A stretch of 64,000 nucleotides of DNA, from positions 496,001 to 560,000 of the forward strand of contig JAKTNV010000117.1 in the NCBI GenBank assembly GCA_022747635.1. The letters are read 5' to 3'. Source of the DNA: Hetaerina americana (taxonomy: Eukaryota; Arthropoda; Insecta; Odonata; Calopterygidae). Below, piece by piece: positions 1 to 11,303 of the stretch (positions are counted from its first letter, which is position 1; each line of letters starts with the position of its first letter). The translations under genes and the position numbers were made by a program. The notes below the pieces were generated by a model that was given only the letters and a program-made list of their open reading frames with translations, made no database searches and was not told the origin of the DNA.

Positions 1-880
1 ATTCTGCACATACATGTATATGTATAAAAAGGAAGTTATGCAAACTGGACCATTAAGGCTAAATCATTTAGTGCGTGGGGTTAAAATTGTGGTTCAAAGG
101 CACACGAAAACACCGGTCGGCCTCGCATAAAAACAGTCGGCGCATGGACGGCGCGTTATTCTAGATTAATAGCCAGAGACCATAAAGGATCGGGCATTAC
201 AGAGACCGGAGCGTGGCCTGGCGGAATCGCCTCGTTCGGTCGCTACAAAAATAAGTACGCCGCGCTCAATGACACAATTTATCTTCCTCCGTAGCGCAAT
301 TCCTTCCAGAAATAATTTCGCAATCAAGCAATTGAGGGTTCACCCGATCACTTTAGGGGTCAAGAGAAGGAACAACAAACTCAGCGTCTCCGCTCTCGGG
401 GCATTAAGCTACAAATTTTTAATCCGACGGCCTCGCGGAGATAAGAACTATGAAATCAACAGTTTATTTACATCGTTAAATTTCATTGATATGATAATAC
501 GCGAACAGATGGCCTGCCCATCACGAGGGGGGGCATTATGAAATGACTCATCTTCCCTCTTCCTCCCCACCCTCCCAAGCCCATGGTAACTCGGAAAATG
601 GCGATTATTTGTGCAAGTGATACATTCAGACGTGACCCCGAATAAACAGCGCGGAAAATGAGTAGATTCGGTATATAATACACGGGGAAGGCACTTATTA
701 CTTCGGCGAAGTGGTGGGATGAGGAGGCGGTCGGGCGGGGAAGTCGTACAGGAACAAATAAAATGGAAGAAAGGTTCCAAACACGTAAATTTTTATCGCG
801 TTTCGTCCATCTTGCCTCCTCCCCCCCCATAACGCGCACACAGCAAACATTATCGCATGATGGACGGTGGTATACTGTGC
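1..880. other. no gene recognised; AT/GC-mixed unique DNA
   Basis: I see no reliable gene, RNA gene or named repeat here. Short open frames on both strands overlap one another in different frames and have no recognisable domains. Composition is mixed, with a pyrimidine patch near 550-580 and a C-run near 820-830. Confidence 0.6.
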
Positions 881-885
881 TGTAC

Positions 886-1140
886 TGGACGGCGGAGATG
901 GGGAGGGGGGGAGTGGAAAATAAAACGGGCCGCATATAAAAGGACTGAAGAAGAGAGGTCACGAAGACGGAGGGGGAGGGAAGAACGGCTGGCGCATGGG
1001 AGAAAGAGGAGTTTTGGTTTGGGAGGCGAAGGAGATATCAGCGGCAAGAGTGGAAGGTGGGGAGGGATGAGGGGGGGGGGAAGGTCGCATTAAGGGGTGC
1101 GGTGTGGGTGGGGGATGAGGTAGGATAGTGGAGGAAGGAA
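886..1140 (+). repeat. G-rich purine tract with G-quadruplex-type runs
   Basis: The + strand is strongly purine-biased, with runs of three to ten G separated by short A-rich spacers, the longest near 1071-1080. Four or more G-runs within a few bases of each other meet the usual G-quadruplex pattern. Open frames on both strands here are explained by the bias, because a purine-only stretch cannot contain a stop codon on either strand. Confidence 0.7.
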
Positions 1141-3585
1141 CCACCCTCGCATGCTGCCCTGCCCTTACGTTTAAGAGCGAGCGACCTGTCAAGTCCACGG
1201 ATTTACTGGCATCCGCGGCGCCCTGGCCGTCACTCCCTGTTGCCTCCAATCAGGCAGACCACGGGAGTAGCGCGCTACTTGTAGAGCTATTGGTAGCGAA
1301 CTATTTATTGGCAACTTGAGCCGTAGCGTACCACATTTCAAAATCATTCCTTAAGCGTCAGGGGCATAAATAACACATGGCGCAATAAAATTTTGCGATT
1401 GAAAAGTGCCAATTTTATGTTATTACGTAAGGGTTATCAGGGGCGGTACTATATAGATTTTGAAAGAGGCGTTTTGCGTAGCTCGGCATTTCGCGCTTGA
1501 CTTTACTCTTCCAATGTGGATATTATTATATATTTATAAAATCTAAATGAATACGTACATGTACTTATTAGAACCTTAATAAACACTCCGAACTGTCATT
1601 TTGAAATTTTGGCTATCAAGCACATCATTTAATACTGATGCAAATGTGTTGAAAAATACCTTCTATGGGCAGATAAGAATTACAGTTACAACGTGAAAAC
1701 AATTTTTAATACAGTCTAAACTGTTTTAGTCAGAGGAATTGCGTATGTAGTAAAATATATGAAAACATTTTGTAGTTTCTACGATCAAATGGGAGAGTTC
1801 GTCACTGCTCTTAATCAGTAGCATCGCTATTTTGACATTAGTTATCGTTAGCATAATCTTTGCCCCCTGTTGCAAATGGGCAGCGAGAGACGCTGTAGTA
1901 ACATGAAAAACAGCGTTCCCAACATCTGAAATTAAGGCCATTGCGTCGCGTCTTGGGGATTCCTACTCCTAACGATCGGAAACTTCGGATAGAAAGCGAC
2001 GAACACAGGACAAAAATACCTTTGCCCGATACTAAAAGGGAAAGATTTGCCCTTCGGAATATTACTGATCCCACGATAAAATTCTTAAATACTATAATCG
2101 GGTAATGCTGGAGCTAGAGATGAGCGGGAAAAAAATATTAGGGCTTATGTCACTGTCAATTTCGTATTCAGGTAATGAGCTTTGTCACAACTCCCCCATC
2201 AAAAAAAAATTCTGCACACCGCTAGTTTAAATGTGGCCATTTTTAAACCGCCTCCTACGTCGCCAAACGAATACAAGATAAATCTAGGAAGAATAAACCA
2301 CCACTAAACGAAAGGAATGTTGGATAAGTAAAAATCATTCTCTCATTTAAAAAATAATAGCAAAATACTCATTTCCTCTTCGCTGACTTAAAAAATTAAA
2401 GTGTGGACTCTGGCAGAAAACTCAAGGAGAGATGAGAACTAAATACGGCTGGAATAACTACATTACGTAATGTATACCGCTAATAAAATTAGTCTCTGGT
2501 AAAAAATCATTTTCCGACACAAGGGAACTGTTATTCTTACGAGCCGCTCATATTTATGCAAAAAATAAAACTATGTCGAAATCTTGTCTCTCACAAGTAT
2601 AAAAAAACAAATGCTTGATACTATGTATTAACATATTCATTCTCACTAAATGATTGGTCGTTATGGCCACCATAGCAGAAATGAGAAGGATTGAGAGAAG
2701 ACAAAAGGAGTAGGTAAAAATGAAATTCGAAATGACACGGTACGAAAGGTCATAGTGAAGGAAAAATGAGTTACGGGGTTTTCCCATTACTATGTTTGGC
2801 GAGGCCTTTCTGGCGAGTGGACGCATTGAAACATGATTTACGTCGCAGGATAAAATAAAGGAAGGTTACGGCTTGTTCATTGCTTCCAAACTCCAGATTT
2901 ATAGCCGTTCTTGAAGGATCACGACTAAAATTTAACATAAAAGACATCAAGACGATTAAGAGGCGACTTTCACATAACATTTTTCGCTTCATATTTGAAT
3001 GCATTCAAGTTTTCAATTCAGGCGAAGGCCACCAAGAAAGCCCTAAATAGAAGAAGAAAGCTTAATTAATCCGGCATAGCAGCGCCGAAGACGTTATGCA
3101 TGAATCAAAAGGAGAAACTGCATTTAAATCAGAGTTAGATTCACTATTAACATACCTATTCCAAATTATACGGGAATGATCCGTCAATAAAGGACACTTG
3201 TTTTGATGAAATTAATGGTATATGGAGATGGGATCAGGGGGAATTTTTAAAGAACTTTTCAAATGACTGATATTGTGTGAAGAGGAGTCAATTTTTGTCT
3301 CATTTATCCGTAAACACTTAACTGTTCCTTGAGCTTTGGGCATGAAATTTGACGAAGATGAACCGAATTTTCAACCGAAACGCATGGATTGAAAAGCACC
3401 AACATAAAAGCCTGAGACTCCCGTTGGTGGGATGAAACGTTTCGTCTTCCCCTTACTAGAGCTCTATCCGAGAGGTAGAGGTTAAAAACATGGCCGATGT
3501 TTAGTCACGGCTTGGAAGCCAGACTGCCATCCACCCTCTCATATACGCACGTACTTCCCCGGATGCAGCAGCCTGGGCCCTGGGT
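1141..3585. other. AT-rich unassigned DNA
   Basis: No gene or repeat is recognised. The open frames are short (up to about 90 codons), mutually overlapping and lacking motifs, as expected by chance in AT-rich DNA. Confidence 0.6.
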
Positions 3586-3936
3586 GGCATGGGGAGGAAG
3601 GGAAAAGAGGTCAAGAGGAAGGAAAAGGGATGGGGATGGGAAATGATGAAGGAAAGAAGGAAGCGGGTGGGAAGGGGTGGGGGAGAGAGAGAGAGAGGAT
3701 AACATAATCGCTTTCAGACACGTCCACTATGGAAAACGAGCTTCGAATGGCTCGCACACACACACGCAGGCACAAGGCGAAGCCCTTTTACTCTCTGTTT
3801 GAAGGGGATGGGAAGTGCGGGGGAGGAGGGAAGAAATAAGGAAATTCAAATCCAACAGAAGGAAAGGGGGAGTGGAACTAGAGAGAGAGAACGAGAGAGC
3901 TTTAGTGGAGGAAGATGGGAAAATAAATAAGAGGAG
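3586..3936 (+). repeat. purine-rich low-complexity tract with short (GA)n
   Basis: Two purine-rich blocks (about 3586-3703 and 3800-3935) are separated by a more mixed stretch with a short CA run near 3755-3766. A perfect GA run sits near 3684-3698. The complementary strand is S/P/L/F-rich when translated, which is what a polypyrimidine tract gives. Confidence 0.65.
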
Positions 3937-5035
3937 AAATATGATACTAACTGTTTAATTTTCCTCTTCCAGCCCCGTTCGCTGTCCCAACCCGCGAGCG
4001 GAGGGAGGAAGAGGACGGCACGCAAGGTGAGGGGTTGCAGGGGGTTGAGGGCTGGAGACGTGCGTGGGTGTCTCGTCCTTGAGGGATGAATGGACTTCTC
4101 TTGTGCTCCCAAGAGGGTGTGACTGGGGAAGGACCGAGGGAGCCTGATCCAACGCATATACGTATATACATAGTATATCTACATACGCGCACTCCCATCC
4201 TCTATCTGGACACCACCACTTCCTCTCCAACGACCCTCTCTCAAGCTCGCTTCCTTGGTTTCTCTTCCCACGCCTTGCCAATCTGAATGTCTGCGCTTTA
4301 ATTTTTTTTATTATCACGGATTCTTTTAAAAGATAATCATCCCGTAACAGATCCCTTCCCGCCCATCTCATATCGCGTTCTCCATTTCATCCACTGTATT
4401 TCAATTTCATCCACACTCCTCTCGAGTCCCATTTTGTCGGATGAATGTGGACAGAGATGGACAATAAGGATACAGTGAACCAACACCAAAGTGTACACTT
4501 TGAGCCTCTTAATACATTGTATTTCATCCAATCGCTTATCTATTTATTCCACATATTAATTTTACAGATGGAAAACTAACTGAATCAGTTTCATTCTCTC
4601 AAGTGACTCACAATTCGGACAGGTAAACCCTCATCTTGTTTTCTACAACAAATACTGATCACAGTATAGCCCGGATTCATATCATTTTGTTCTCAAATCA
4701 ATCAGTAAAAAAACAGTAATTTCTAATTAACCACGTTGTTTGGAATTACACCTTTAAGGACCAATGCTCGTCTACTTTTCATTTCCTTACATCTGCATTA
4801 TACCCTACAAACCGCCACATGGGGACAGGGCAGGCGGTATTATGGTACCAGCCATGCACGCATGAATTGCCCTCAAACAAATAAATATGAATACATATGT
4901 ACTGACAAATTTACATGACTGCGCGTACACATGGACACGTAAGCCTACCAACATCATACAATAATGTGTGTCAGCGAGTAAAACTCTGAAATATTTATGT
5001 TGAATTATAAATTAAGAGACGCTCAGGTTTGATTT
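3937..5035. other. unassigned DNA
   Basis: No gene is recognised. A mildly purine/pyrimidine-biased stretch runs to about 4260, then AT-rich unique DNA follows. Confidence 0.55.
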
Positions 5036-5039
5036 TGCA

Positions 5040-5560
5040 AAAATTGGGTATCTTCCGAGGGAAGAAAGAGTACTGAATCTATCTAGGATGGCGTCTCTCT
5101 CTGCAGACCTGTACATTCATCTGATGTGTGCACCCCATGAAAGGTTTAACTGCAACGGCCAAAAATTTAACTTGTTCCGAGTTGCTTTTTTCAAGCACTT
5201 CCATTCTTTATACCATAATCCCCTTTCTACCACTGTAAAACTTTATCACTGTACATTTTGAATGTTTGATTCCAACCTCCATTCCTTACACCACTACGGT
5301 ATCTGGCCTAAATTCAGACAGAGTGGACCATGTTCTACAGGGTTCCTTTTTTGCGTAAATAACTATTGTCCACAAATAATAGAAGGATTGTTTGCAGACA
5401 CTAGTGGCAACGTGGAACCGTAGATAGTTTATGTAAATCAAGAGGATTAGAGATCTTACAACACCACCCTCTGGCACGCTTGAAGTTACATTTCCCTCTA
5501 ATGAAATGAATACATTGATAATAATCGAATTATACATATTTTAATCAATAAAAATGATAA
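5040..5560 (-). mobile_element. decayed non-LTR retrotransposon (reverse-transcriptase relic)
   Basis: On the minus strand, an open stretch at 5286-5537 contains VTSSVPEGGVVRSLILLIYI followed by NYLRFHV. This aligns by eye with the conserved non-LTR RT block (T-S-G-V-P-Q-G-x-x-x-G-P-L-L-F-x-I-Y-I-N-D-L). Downstream, in a shifted frame, LFVDNS stands where the catalytic L-F-A-D-D motif is expected, and a K-F-L-G-like block follows near 5140-5180. The invariant Q-G is E-G, the G-P is R-S, and several frameshifts separate the blocks, so the copy is dead. The block order fits a Jockey/CR1-like LINE. I infer the family from motif order only; element ends and target-site duplications are not visible. 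Confidence 0.7.
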
Positions 5561-7602
5561 AAGCGATGTTATTTGAAGGTATACACCACATGACTCAGTC
5601 TTCCGTTCATATAAAATTCAATTAAAATCAGTCCACCCTGATATTATTTAGTCATTCTTATTAGCCGTTCCCTCGCCCACCAAATCGTTACTGCCTCGTC
5701 CACAAACATTTCACGCCACTCTCAAATTCCCAATAGAGTTCCTTTTCCCACCGTTTCGTGAACCATTCTTAACCCCAACCAACCCAAGGATATACATCTA
5801 CCTGTTTCCTCCTACAATTCTTTATCTCTTCCACCACGCACTTCCTCTCTTTGAGTCCGACACCACCACTTCTTCCTCTCTCAGTTCCGTTGGCCGCTCG
5901 AGGACGGACTCTCTCACTCCTTCCCTTTTCCGACCCCTCCCCCCTCTCTCTCAGGGATTTTATATACGGACAGGTGAATCAATCGAGCGCCTAAAATCCC
6001 TTCTGGCTGAATGAGACGAATCACTGTCAGACCTGGGAACTCTGCCCACGAAATACGAATGTCACTGGCTCGGCTGTGACGATCGTACCGCACTCAATAA
6101 GGCGCCATCATTTTATCTCTTCCCCCAAAACCACCTCCCACGTTAGTCCACGTCATCAGACACTCGTCAAACGAGAAGCTGGTGGTGACGCACGAGGGCA
6201 TCGTTAACTATCTTCCCATTTTCACAGATATTTACCGAGTTGCCATTCCCTATCATTTATAGATGAGGGAAGGGTAATGACGGCTTCCTTACAACGGAAA
6301 GATGCATCTATTGACAATTTTTGGATACATAACGAACCAGTCACCATATCGCAATTTGCCACAATAATTAATGTGCGATGCATTCATTTAGGAATGAGAG
6401 AATTAAAAAAAATAGATACGACGAGGTATGACCTACATGAAGAGCAACTTTGACTACTGTTTTAAAATGATAATGTAATGGAGCATTGACATAGGATGAA
6501 AATTCGTGTAATTGCTCAAAGCCGATTCCACAAACATTTTACGCGGCGCACGATGTGATGTACTATTAATATTCGAGATATTTTAAAATTTCGAGTTACT
6601 ACTTGGCTCTAGTAGGCTCTGCTATATAATTAAAGTCGTGCTCAAAATTATTTTTTCCCTGTCACAATAAGCTTCAACCATGGGTAGGCGTGTTCACTAC
6701 TCTGCATTATCGTCAATACACGAAGAAAAAGAAAATTAGATGGGAATGTAAATATCTTCGCAAACAATGGTCAGACTGACCAAATATACTCGGGACGAAT
6801 GACATGCAGGGGAAAAATGCTTCTCTCGTACTCAAATGTATTCGTTAATAAAAAAATGCAGGCCACTGAATACACAGTGCCACACGTGGCCTCCCCGTTG
6901 AACCAGTTCTAGACACATTCCAAAAGAGCAATGAAGCTAATTCTTTCGAAGACTAATATTTAGTCAGCACGCATTTAAATAAAACCAAGCATTCATACGG
7001 CCCGATAAGGATGTCTTCGGTGGTGGGAACCACTTTTTTGATGATCCACGGCCACCTGCTTGGCGAAGGGGAATGGGAGAGTACGTTTCTGCGTTCGCAG
7101 GTTTTAATCGGAAGGAAAAAGCACGTGGCCTGGGCGTGAAGGATTTCGAATGAAGGGTACCCTTCAAATGGGTAGGGATTTTTAGCCGGTCACTGGACGA
7201 ACGTGCGCCTGAGAAGTAAGGAGGAAAACTACAGGAAGGCCTGTAGGGTTAGGGAATGAGAGGGTGGAGAAGGCACGGGCAGATGGTCGCGACGGTCGAC
7301 GGAAAACAAACACGCGGGCGACTTCCTCGCGTCGGATCTCGAAAAGTCAAATCTCGGAGCGACTCCCCCCGCCTCTTCGCTCACTGGCACTGAGATTGCA
7401 AGCGAGGTCGTCATATTTCTGCGCCGCAACCATAACATTACCGCCCTCCAACCTCCCAGCCACCCAGCCAACCGAGAAACTTTCTCATGAGTCTGGACGC
7501 CTCTTCGAAGGAAGGCACTCTGTCGCTAATTTCAGCTCGCCAGAGATTATTTATGCCCCATCTTGAAAAAACATTGCGCCAAATGCACAGTGTGCCCGCT
7601 GT
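5561..7602. other. unassigned DNA
   Basis: No gene or RNA is recognised. A pyrimidine-rich stretch at about 5680-5960 and a mixed region at 6960-7560 have overlapping open frames on both strands without recognisable motifs. Confidence 0.55.
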
Positions 7603-7623
7603 GTCGTCTCGAATCGAGACGAC
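7603..7623. repeat. perfect 21-nt palindrome
   Basis: Ten-base arms GTCGTCTCGA / TCGAGACGAC surround a single central A. TGCCC and GGGGCA flank it and could extend the stem after a short asymmetric gap. It lies inside a roughly 400-nt stretch open in two minus-strand frames, with no known family. Confidence 0.8.
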
Positions 7624-8265
7624 GGGGCAGTGCCTGAAGAGATGATTAAGATGTACGCACAAAGGAATTCTTTGGGGTCCATTACGGAGCGTTTCTCCGA
7701 AGCGATCCCTAATCTGTTTTCTGTTTGGCCTCTCGGTGTCTCGTGAGGCGGAGGAAATACACCGCCTGAGTAGAAGAGAGCACTCGGAAAGGACAGATCT
7801 GTCTCTCTTAGGCGATAAGTTCGAGGGACTCTCAATGATAGACTTAGTGTGCACAGCAGACGAAGGGGGCGGGTGTTTGGGACTAAGTATTACAATGTGA
7901 CAGCTGAATTGATAATGATTATTTGCTCAGTGAGAAGACTCAAAAGATAAGAGGAAATAACGATGCGTTAGAGTGATAGAAAGAATTCACTTGCGCATAG
8001 GTCTAAACTGAACGAAAAATGCTTCCTGCGCAACTAAAAATTGCTTGTTAACGCACGTGGTTATTACATTACTATACACCGTGCCATTTATAGCTATGCA
8101 TTATTTTCCTTATGATTTTTTTTCCAAGAGGAAGATTTAAAAACTATAACGAGTCATTAGCGGCAAATGCTGCGTCTGAGTATTGGATGCGAATAAAGAA
8201 GAAATATATACGATAGAGAACTAAAATGGAGGAAAATGAATGGCTGAAAAAGCTGACTGAATTAA
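7624..8265. other. unassigned DNA upstream of LINE fragment
   Basis: A 12-base palindrome, GACAGATCTGTC, occurs at 7792-7803. Beyond about 7860 the DNA is AT-rich without recognisable coding. It may include an unrecognisable 5' part of the LINE that becomes legible at about 8270. Confidence 0.5.
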
Positions 8266-8269
8266 CATT

Positions 8270-9245
8270 GATGTAATATTGGATCGAAATCAATGACTTA
8301 ACTCAACTTAAAGACTTTTTGAAAGATCGGGTAAAAGAAGAGTAGTCATGGATGGAGTTAGCTCAAATGCAGTTAAACTTACTTCAAAGGTACCCCAGGG
8401 AAGTGTTATCGGACCTCTTTTATTCCTACTTTACGTTACTCCGTAGTCACTGGTAAGATACGTTCATCTGCCGACGATGCAGTGGTTTAACGTGATATCC
8501 GTAATCCTAAGGACACAGCAGTTTTATCAGATGACCTAAATGCTATACAATGCTGGTGCGACACTTGGCATTTATAATTAAACTTAAAAAAGTGCGTAGT
8601 GATGCAATTTTGGAAAAAGAGCAGTTCGCTTCCGAACGCCTACAGCATTGGGAACATAAAAATGGAATGTGTGGACACGCTACCAAAAAATTAGGATTTA
8701 TTAGAAGGGTACTGGGTAAATGTGATGAAATAAAATGTGAGAAGACATCTGTAATCTTCCACCGATTAGGCCTCATTTAGAATATGCTGCTAGCATATGG
8801 GATCCTCACTAAGTTGGATTGATTGCCGGATTGGATCTCGCGCAGCGTAAAGGAGCTAGATTTGTAAAACGTTGTTATAATAAACTTCGTAGCGTATCCA
8901 AAACATTAGAGGAGCAAAGCCGAAAATCACTCACGGAGGGCAGGTTAATTTACAGATTAAATATTTTGCATAAATTGGAAGGATGTCTCTTTAGCTAGGA
9001 CGCTAAAAATGTACTATTACCCCCATTATACTACGGTAGGCGAGATCATACCAATAAAATTAGGGAGATTAAGTGTAGAACAGATATATTTACGATGTTT
9101 TCCCCAAACGATGAGAGATCAGAATAACATTGACTGACCGCGGTAGGTTTAAATATATTCGGATCAAAATCAGTCTGGTGTGTATTCACCCCTTGCCACA
9201 CACCCTAGCGATGTCTCGCATGTACTAGAAATGCAGTAATAAAAA
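8270..9245 (+). mobile_element. Jockey/CR1-like LINE, 3' portion of RT ORF, degenerate
   Basis: Conserved RT blocks can be read on the + strand in order. VVMDGVSSNAVKLTS then VPQGSVIGPLLFLLYV is at about 8340-8430. SSADDAVV, the F-A-D-D block with its first residue lost, is at about 8465-8490. DLNAIQCWCDTW then LNLKKCVVMQF lies at about 8530-8610, RPHLEYAASIWDPH at about 8770-8810, and QRKGARFVKRCYNKLRSV then LTEGRLIYRLNILHKLEG at about 8840-8985. A region like YYGRRDHTNKIREIKCRTDI ends the frame at about 9030-9090. At least four in-frame stops and several frameshifts mean it cannot make a protein. The 3' end carries GCCACACACCCT (9195-9206) and then an imperfect A/T/G/C-A-rich tail. The copy is 5'-truncated or too decayed upstream to read. 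Confidence 0.9.
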
Positions 9246-9546
9246 TGCAAATGCAAAAACATTTAAGGCATACAAAAACTTTCTCAATGGAGAAATCAAA
9301 AGAAGACACGCTTTTCTCAAAGACAGCCCGAAGACCACGTCACATAGTTTATCGTACGCTGGGGATTGGATGCAGAAAGTCACAAAAAATATACAATTAA
9401 CATCAGTCATATGAGAAATTCACAATAAGGAAAATATAGTGCGACCAAAACATAACTACAGTATTTTCAAAATTTAGGGACATTTTTATGAAATTTCAAT
9501 AATGGAATAGAATACTTCACGTAAAATATGGCGTGAGAAAAAAATA
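9246..9546. other. unassigned AT-rich spacer between LINE fragments
   Basis: AT-rich DNA between the tail of one LINE and the first readable block of the next. No motif is recognised. Confidence 0.5.
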
Positions 9547-10085
9547 TCCTCAATGGATCAATATACATACCTAGGCAAGTGTTTTAGACCAAGATGGGAA
9601 GAGGGCATGCAGGAGGGGCATCAGAATTGACTTATTATTACATAGTACCCTGCAAGCCACCGCCAGGGTGTGTGGCAGAGAAATAAGGCAAATAAAATTT
9701 TACAAAGGGGAAAAAGATCGCAGGGTCGTTGAGCAAGGATGTTCAAAAAGAATTATCAATACTTTGATACGCAGCATGGTTTTGCATTGGGCGGAATTAC
9801 TGCCGTTGGAACAAGACAATAGGTGTAGATTGGAGGCTTTTGGATTGCGGGCGTGGAGAAGGACAGAAAAGGTTCAATGGAAAGAAAGGAAAACAAACGA
9901 GAAAGTCCTAATCATGGTGTGGGTGGGGAGAGGATTGATTGTCTGTAGAAATCAAGAGGAGGTAGGAAATGTAGATACAGAGAATTTTAAGTGGCAATGG
10001 GACGTTGAACACTAATAGAGGGGAGAACACTGGGCAAGCGAGGATAGAAGTACGCAGAATTGAAGAAGGTTTATTGTACTGTCGG
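9547..10085 (+). mobile_element. endonuclease-RT type LINE, 3' fragment, degenerate
   Basis: The + strand shows a frame-shifted Y-L-G block followed by ASVLDQDGKRACRRGIRID at about 9565-9631. After an interruption come KRIINTLIRSMVLHWAELLP and RLEAFGLRAWRRTEKVQW with NEKVL (about 9750-9915). The last readable block, with KYAELKKV, is at about 10045-10070. This is the C-terminal order of the LINE type usually annotated as endonuclease-reverse transcriptase: Y-L-G-S-V-x-D, W-S-V-A-L-Y-G-A-E-T, L-E-A-F-E-M-W-x-W-R-R-M, N-E-E-V-L. The same blocks occur in the opposite-strand fragment immediately downstream. Stops and frameshifts show it is dead. A separate 50-base fragment (about 9631-9680) interrupts it. 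Confidence 0.85.
9631..9680 (-). mobile_element. 3'-terminal scrap of the Jockey/CR1-like LINE, reversed
   Basis: Read on the minus strand, this segment carries GCCACACACCCT followed by GCGGTGGCTTGCAGGGTACT. This matches the order at the 3' end of the + strand LINE at 9190-9225 (same dodecamer, then diverged TGTCTCGCATGTACT). It sits between the Y-L-G-S-V block and the W-S-V-A block of the host LINE fragment, so I infer an insertion of a short 3' end. Confidence 0.55.
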
Positions 10086-10189
10086 GTAAAAAGTTGAGTT
10101 TGCCTAGGAAAGGCAGTTAAATATTTCGTATTTCAATCTTTGTCCATCCAAAAACTACCATAAACGATGGAATACTAATAATTTTTGAC
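10086..10189. other. junction between convergent LINE fragments
   Basis: About 100 AT-rich bases separate the 3' ends of a + strand and a - strand copy of the same LINE type. No motif is seen. Confidence 0.5.
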
Positions 10190-10972
10190 GGCACTACAGA
10201 ACACAAAACATGGACTTAGAAAACATGTAAAAGGGCACGAATTACTCCTAACAAAACACAAAATCCATCATCCTACACCATATCAGGTCCCTCTTCATCT
10301 CCGAGTACTTTCTTCCTCCCTTCATCCCGTCCAATATCCCTATCCTGTTCCTTCCCTTTCCTCTTTTGCCCAACATTCTCCCCTCTATCACAGTCTTCAA
10401 CATCCCACTGCCGGTCAACACCCCCTACATCCACTTTTCCTGCCTCCATAGGATTTCTCCCAACAAACCCCTCTCTTCGCCCACCATACCAAGTACTTCC
10501 TCAATTGTTTTCTTCTCTGTCTATTTTACCTTATCCATTCTTCTCCACACCCACATTTCAAAAGCCTCTAATCTACGTCTATCCTCCTGCTTCAATGATC
10601 ACGTTTCCGCACCGTACATAGCTACGCTCCATATTAAAGTTTTTACGAGTCTTTTCTTAAAATCCTTACTCAACGTCCCTGTCATCAACTCCCTCCTCCT
10701 TGTGAAAGCCTTTTTGCCTAGCGCAATTCTTCTCCTTACGTCCCTACTACTTTGACCGTGTTGATCCAAAACACTACCGAGATACGTAAACTGTTCCACC
10801 TGCTCTAGTTTTTGCTCTCCTATTTTAATGTTAAGCTTAGCCCTTTTCTTTCTAGAAAATCGCATAACGTTTGTTTCATTAATATTGATTCTCATCCCAT
10901 ATCTGTCGCACTGAATTTCCAATTCACTCAGCAATGCTTGCAACCCCTTGGCTGACTGACAAACTAAAGCTT

Positions 10973-10974
<2 letters not shown>
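10190..10974 (-). mobile_element. endonuclease-RT type LINE, RT C-terminal half and 3' region
   Basis: The minus strand reads ALVCQSAKGLQALLSELEIQ at about 10915-10974, just after the F-A-D-D-Q position. MRININETNVMRFSRKK, FTYLGSVLDQHGQ, RRIALGKKAFTRRRELM, KDFKKRLVKTLIWSVAMYGAET then follow in one uninterrupted frame to 10599. After a stop in place of the W that normally follows, the frame continues with SLKQEDRRRLEA, then shifts; W-R-R-M-D-K, E-E-V-L and KYSEMKRDL are legible down to about 10260. This is the best-preserved LINE in the window (about 125 codons open). It is cut at its 5' side exactly where a (TA)n array begins at 10975. It is convergent with the related fragment at 9547-10085. 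One clear stop and at least one frameshift make it inactive. Confidence 0.93.

Positions 10975-11004
<30 letters not shown>
10975..11004. repeat. (TA)n microsatellite
   Basis: About 15 uninterrupted TA units. It forms the junction between the truncated 5' side of the minus-strand LINE and the 3' end of the minus-strand element E copy. Confidence 0.97.
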
Positions 11005-11010
<6 letters not shown>

Positions 11011-11303
11011 TCAAACACGAAATCCCGCCAAACGGCGAATAAATACTCATATATACAGAAACATATAAAAGGAAAAGGGATAGGAACACGTATAAAGGAC
11101 GAACACAATAGAGGTGGGGAAGGCGGAATCGAACGGATCACAAGAGTAAAAATATCTCCTCAACCGGGACTCGAACACCGGATCTTTCCACTTGCCGGGC
11201 GGATGCTCTTAACCACTTGAGCTATCGAGGATATGTAATTTACCCTGAGATCCGTGGGTCTTATATGTCGCCAAGCGCCCCGATTCTTTAGCCAAGAGAT
11301 GGC

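Noticed and set aside
11157..11231. Genuine tRNA-Ala gene
   Set aside because: C instead of T at position 33, a bulge in the T arm, and an identical copy embedded in the same repeat at 37.4 kb all point to a repeat module.
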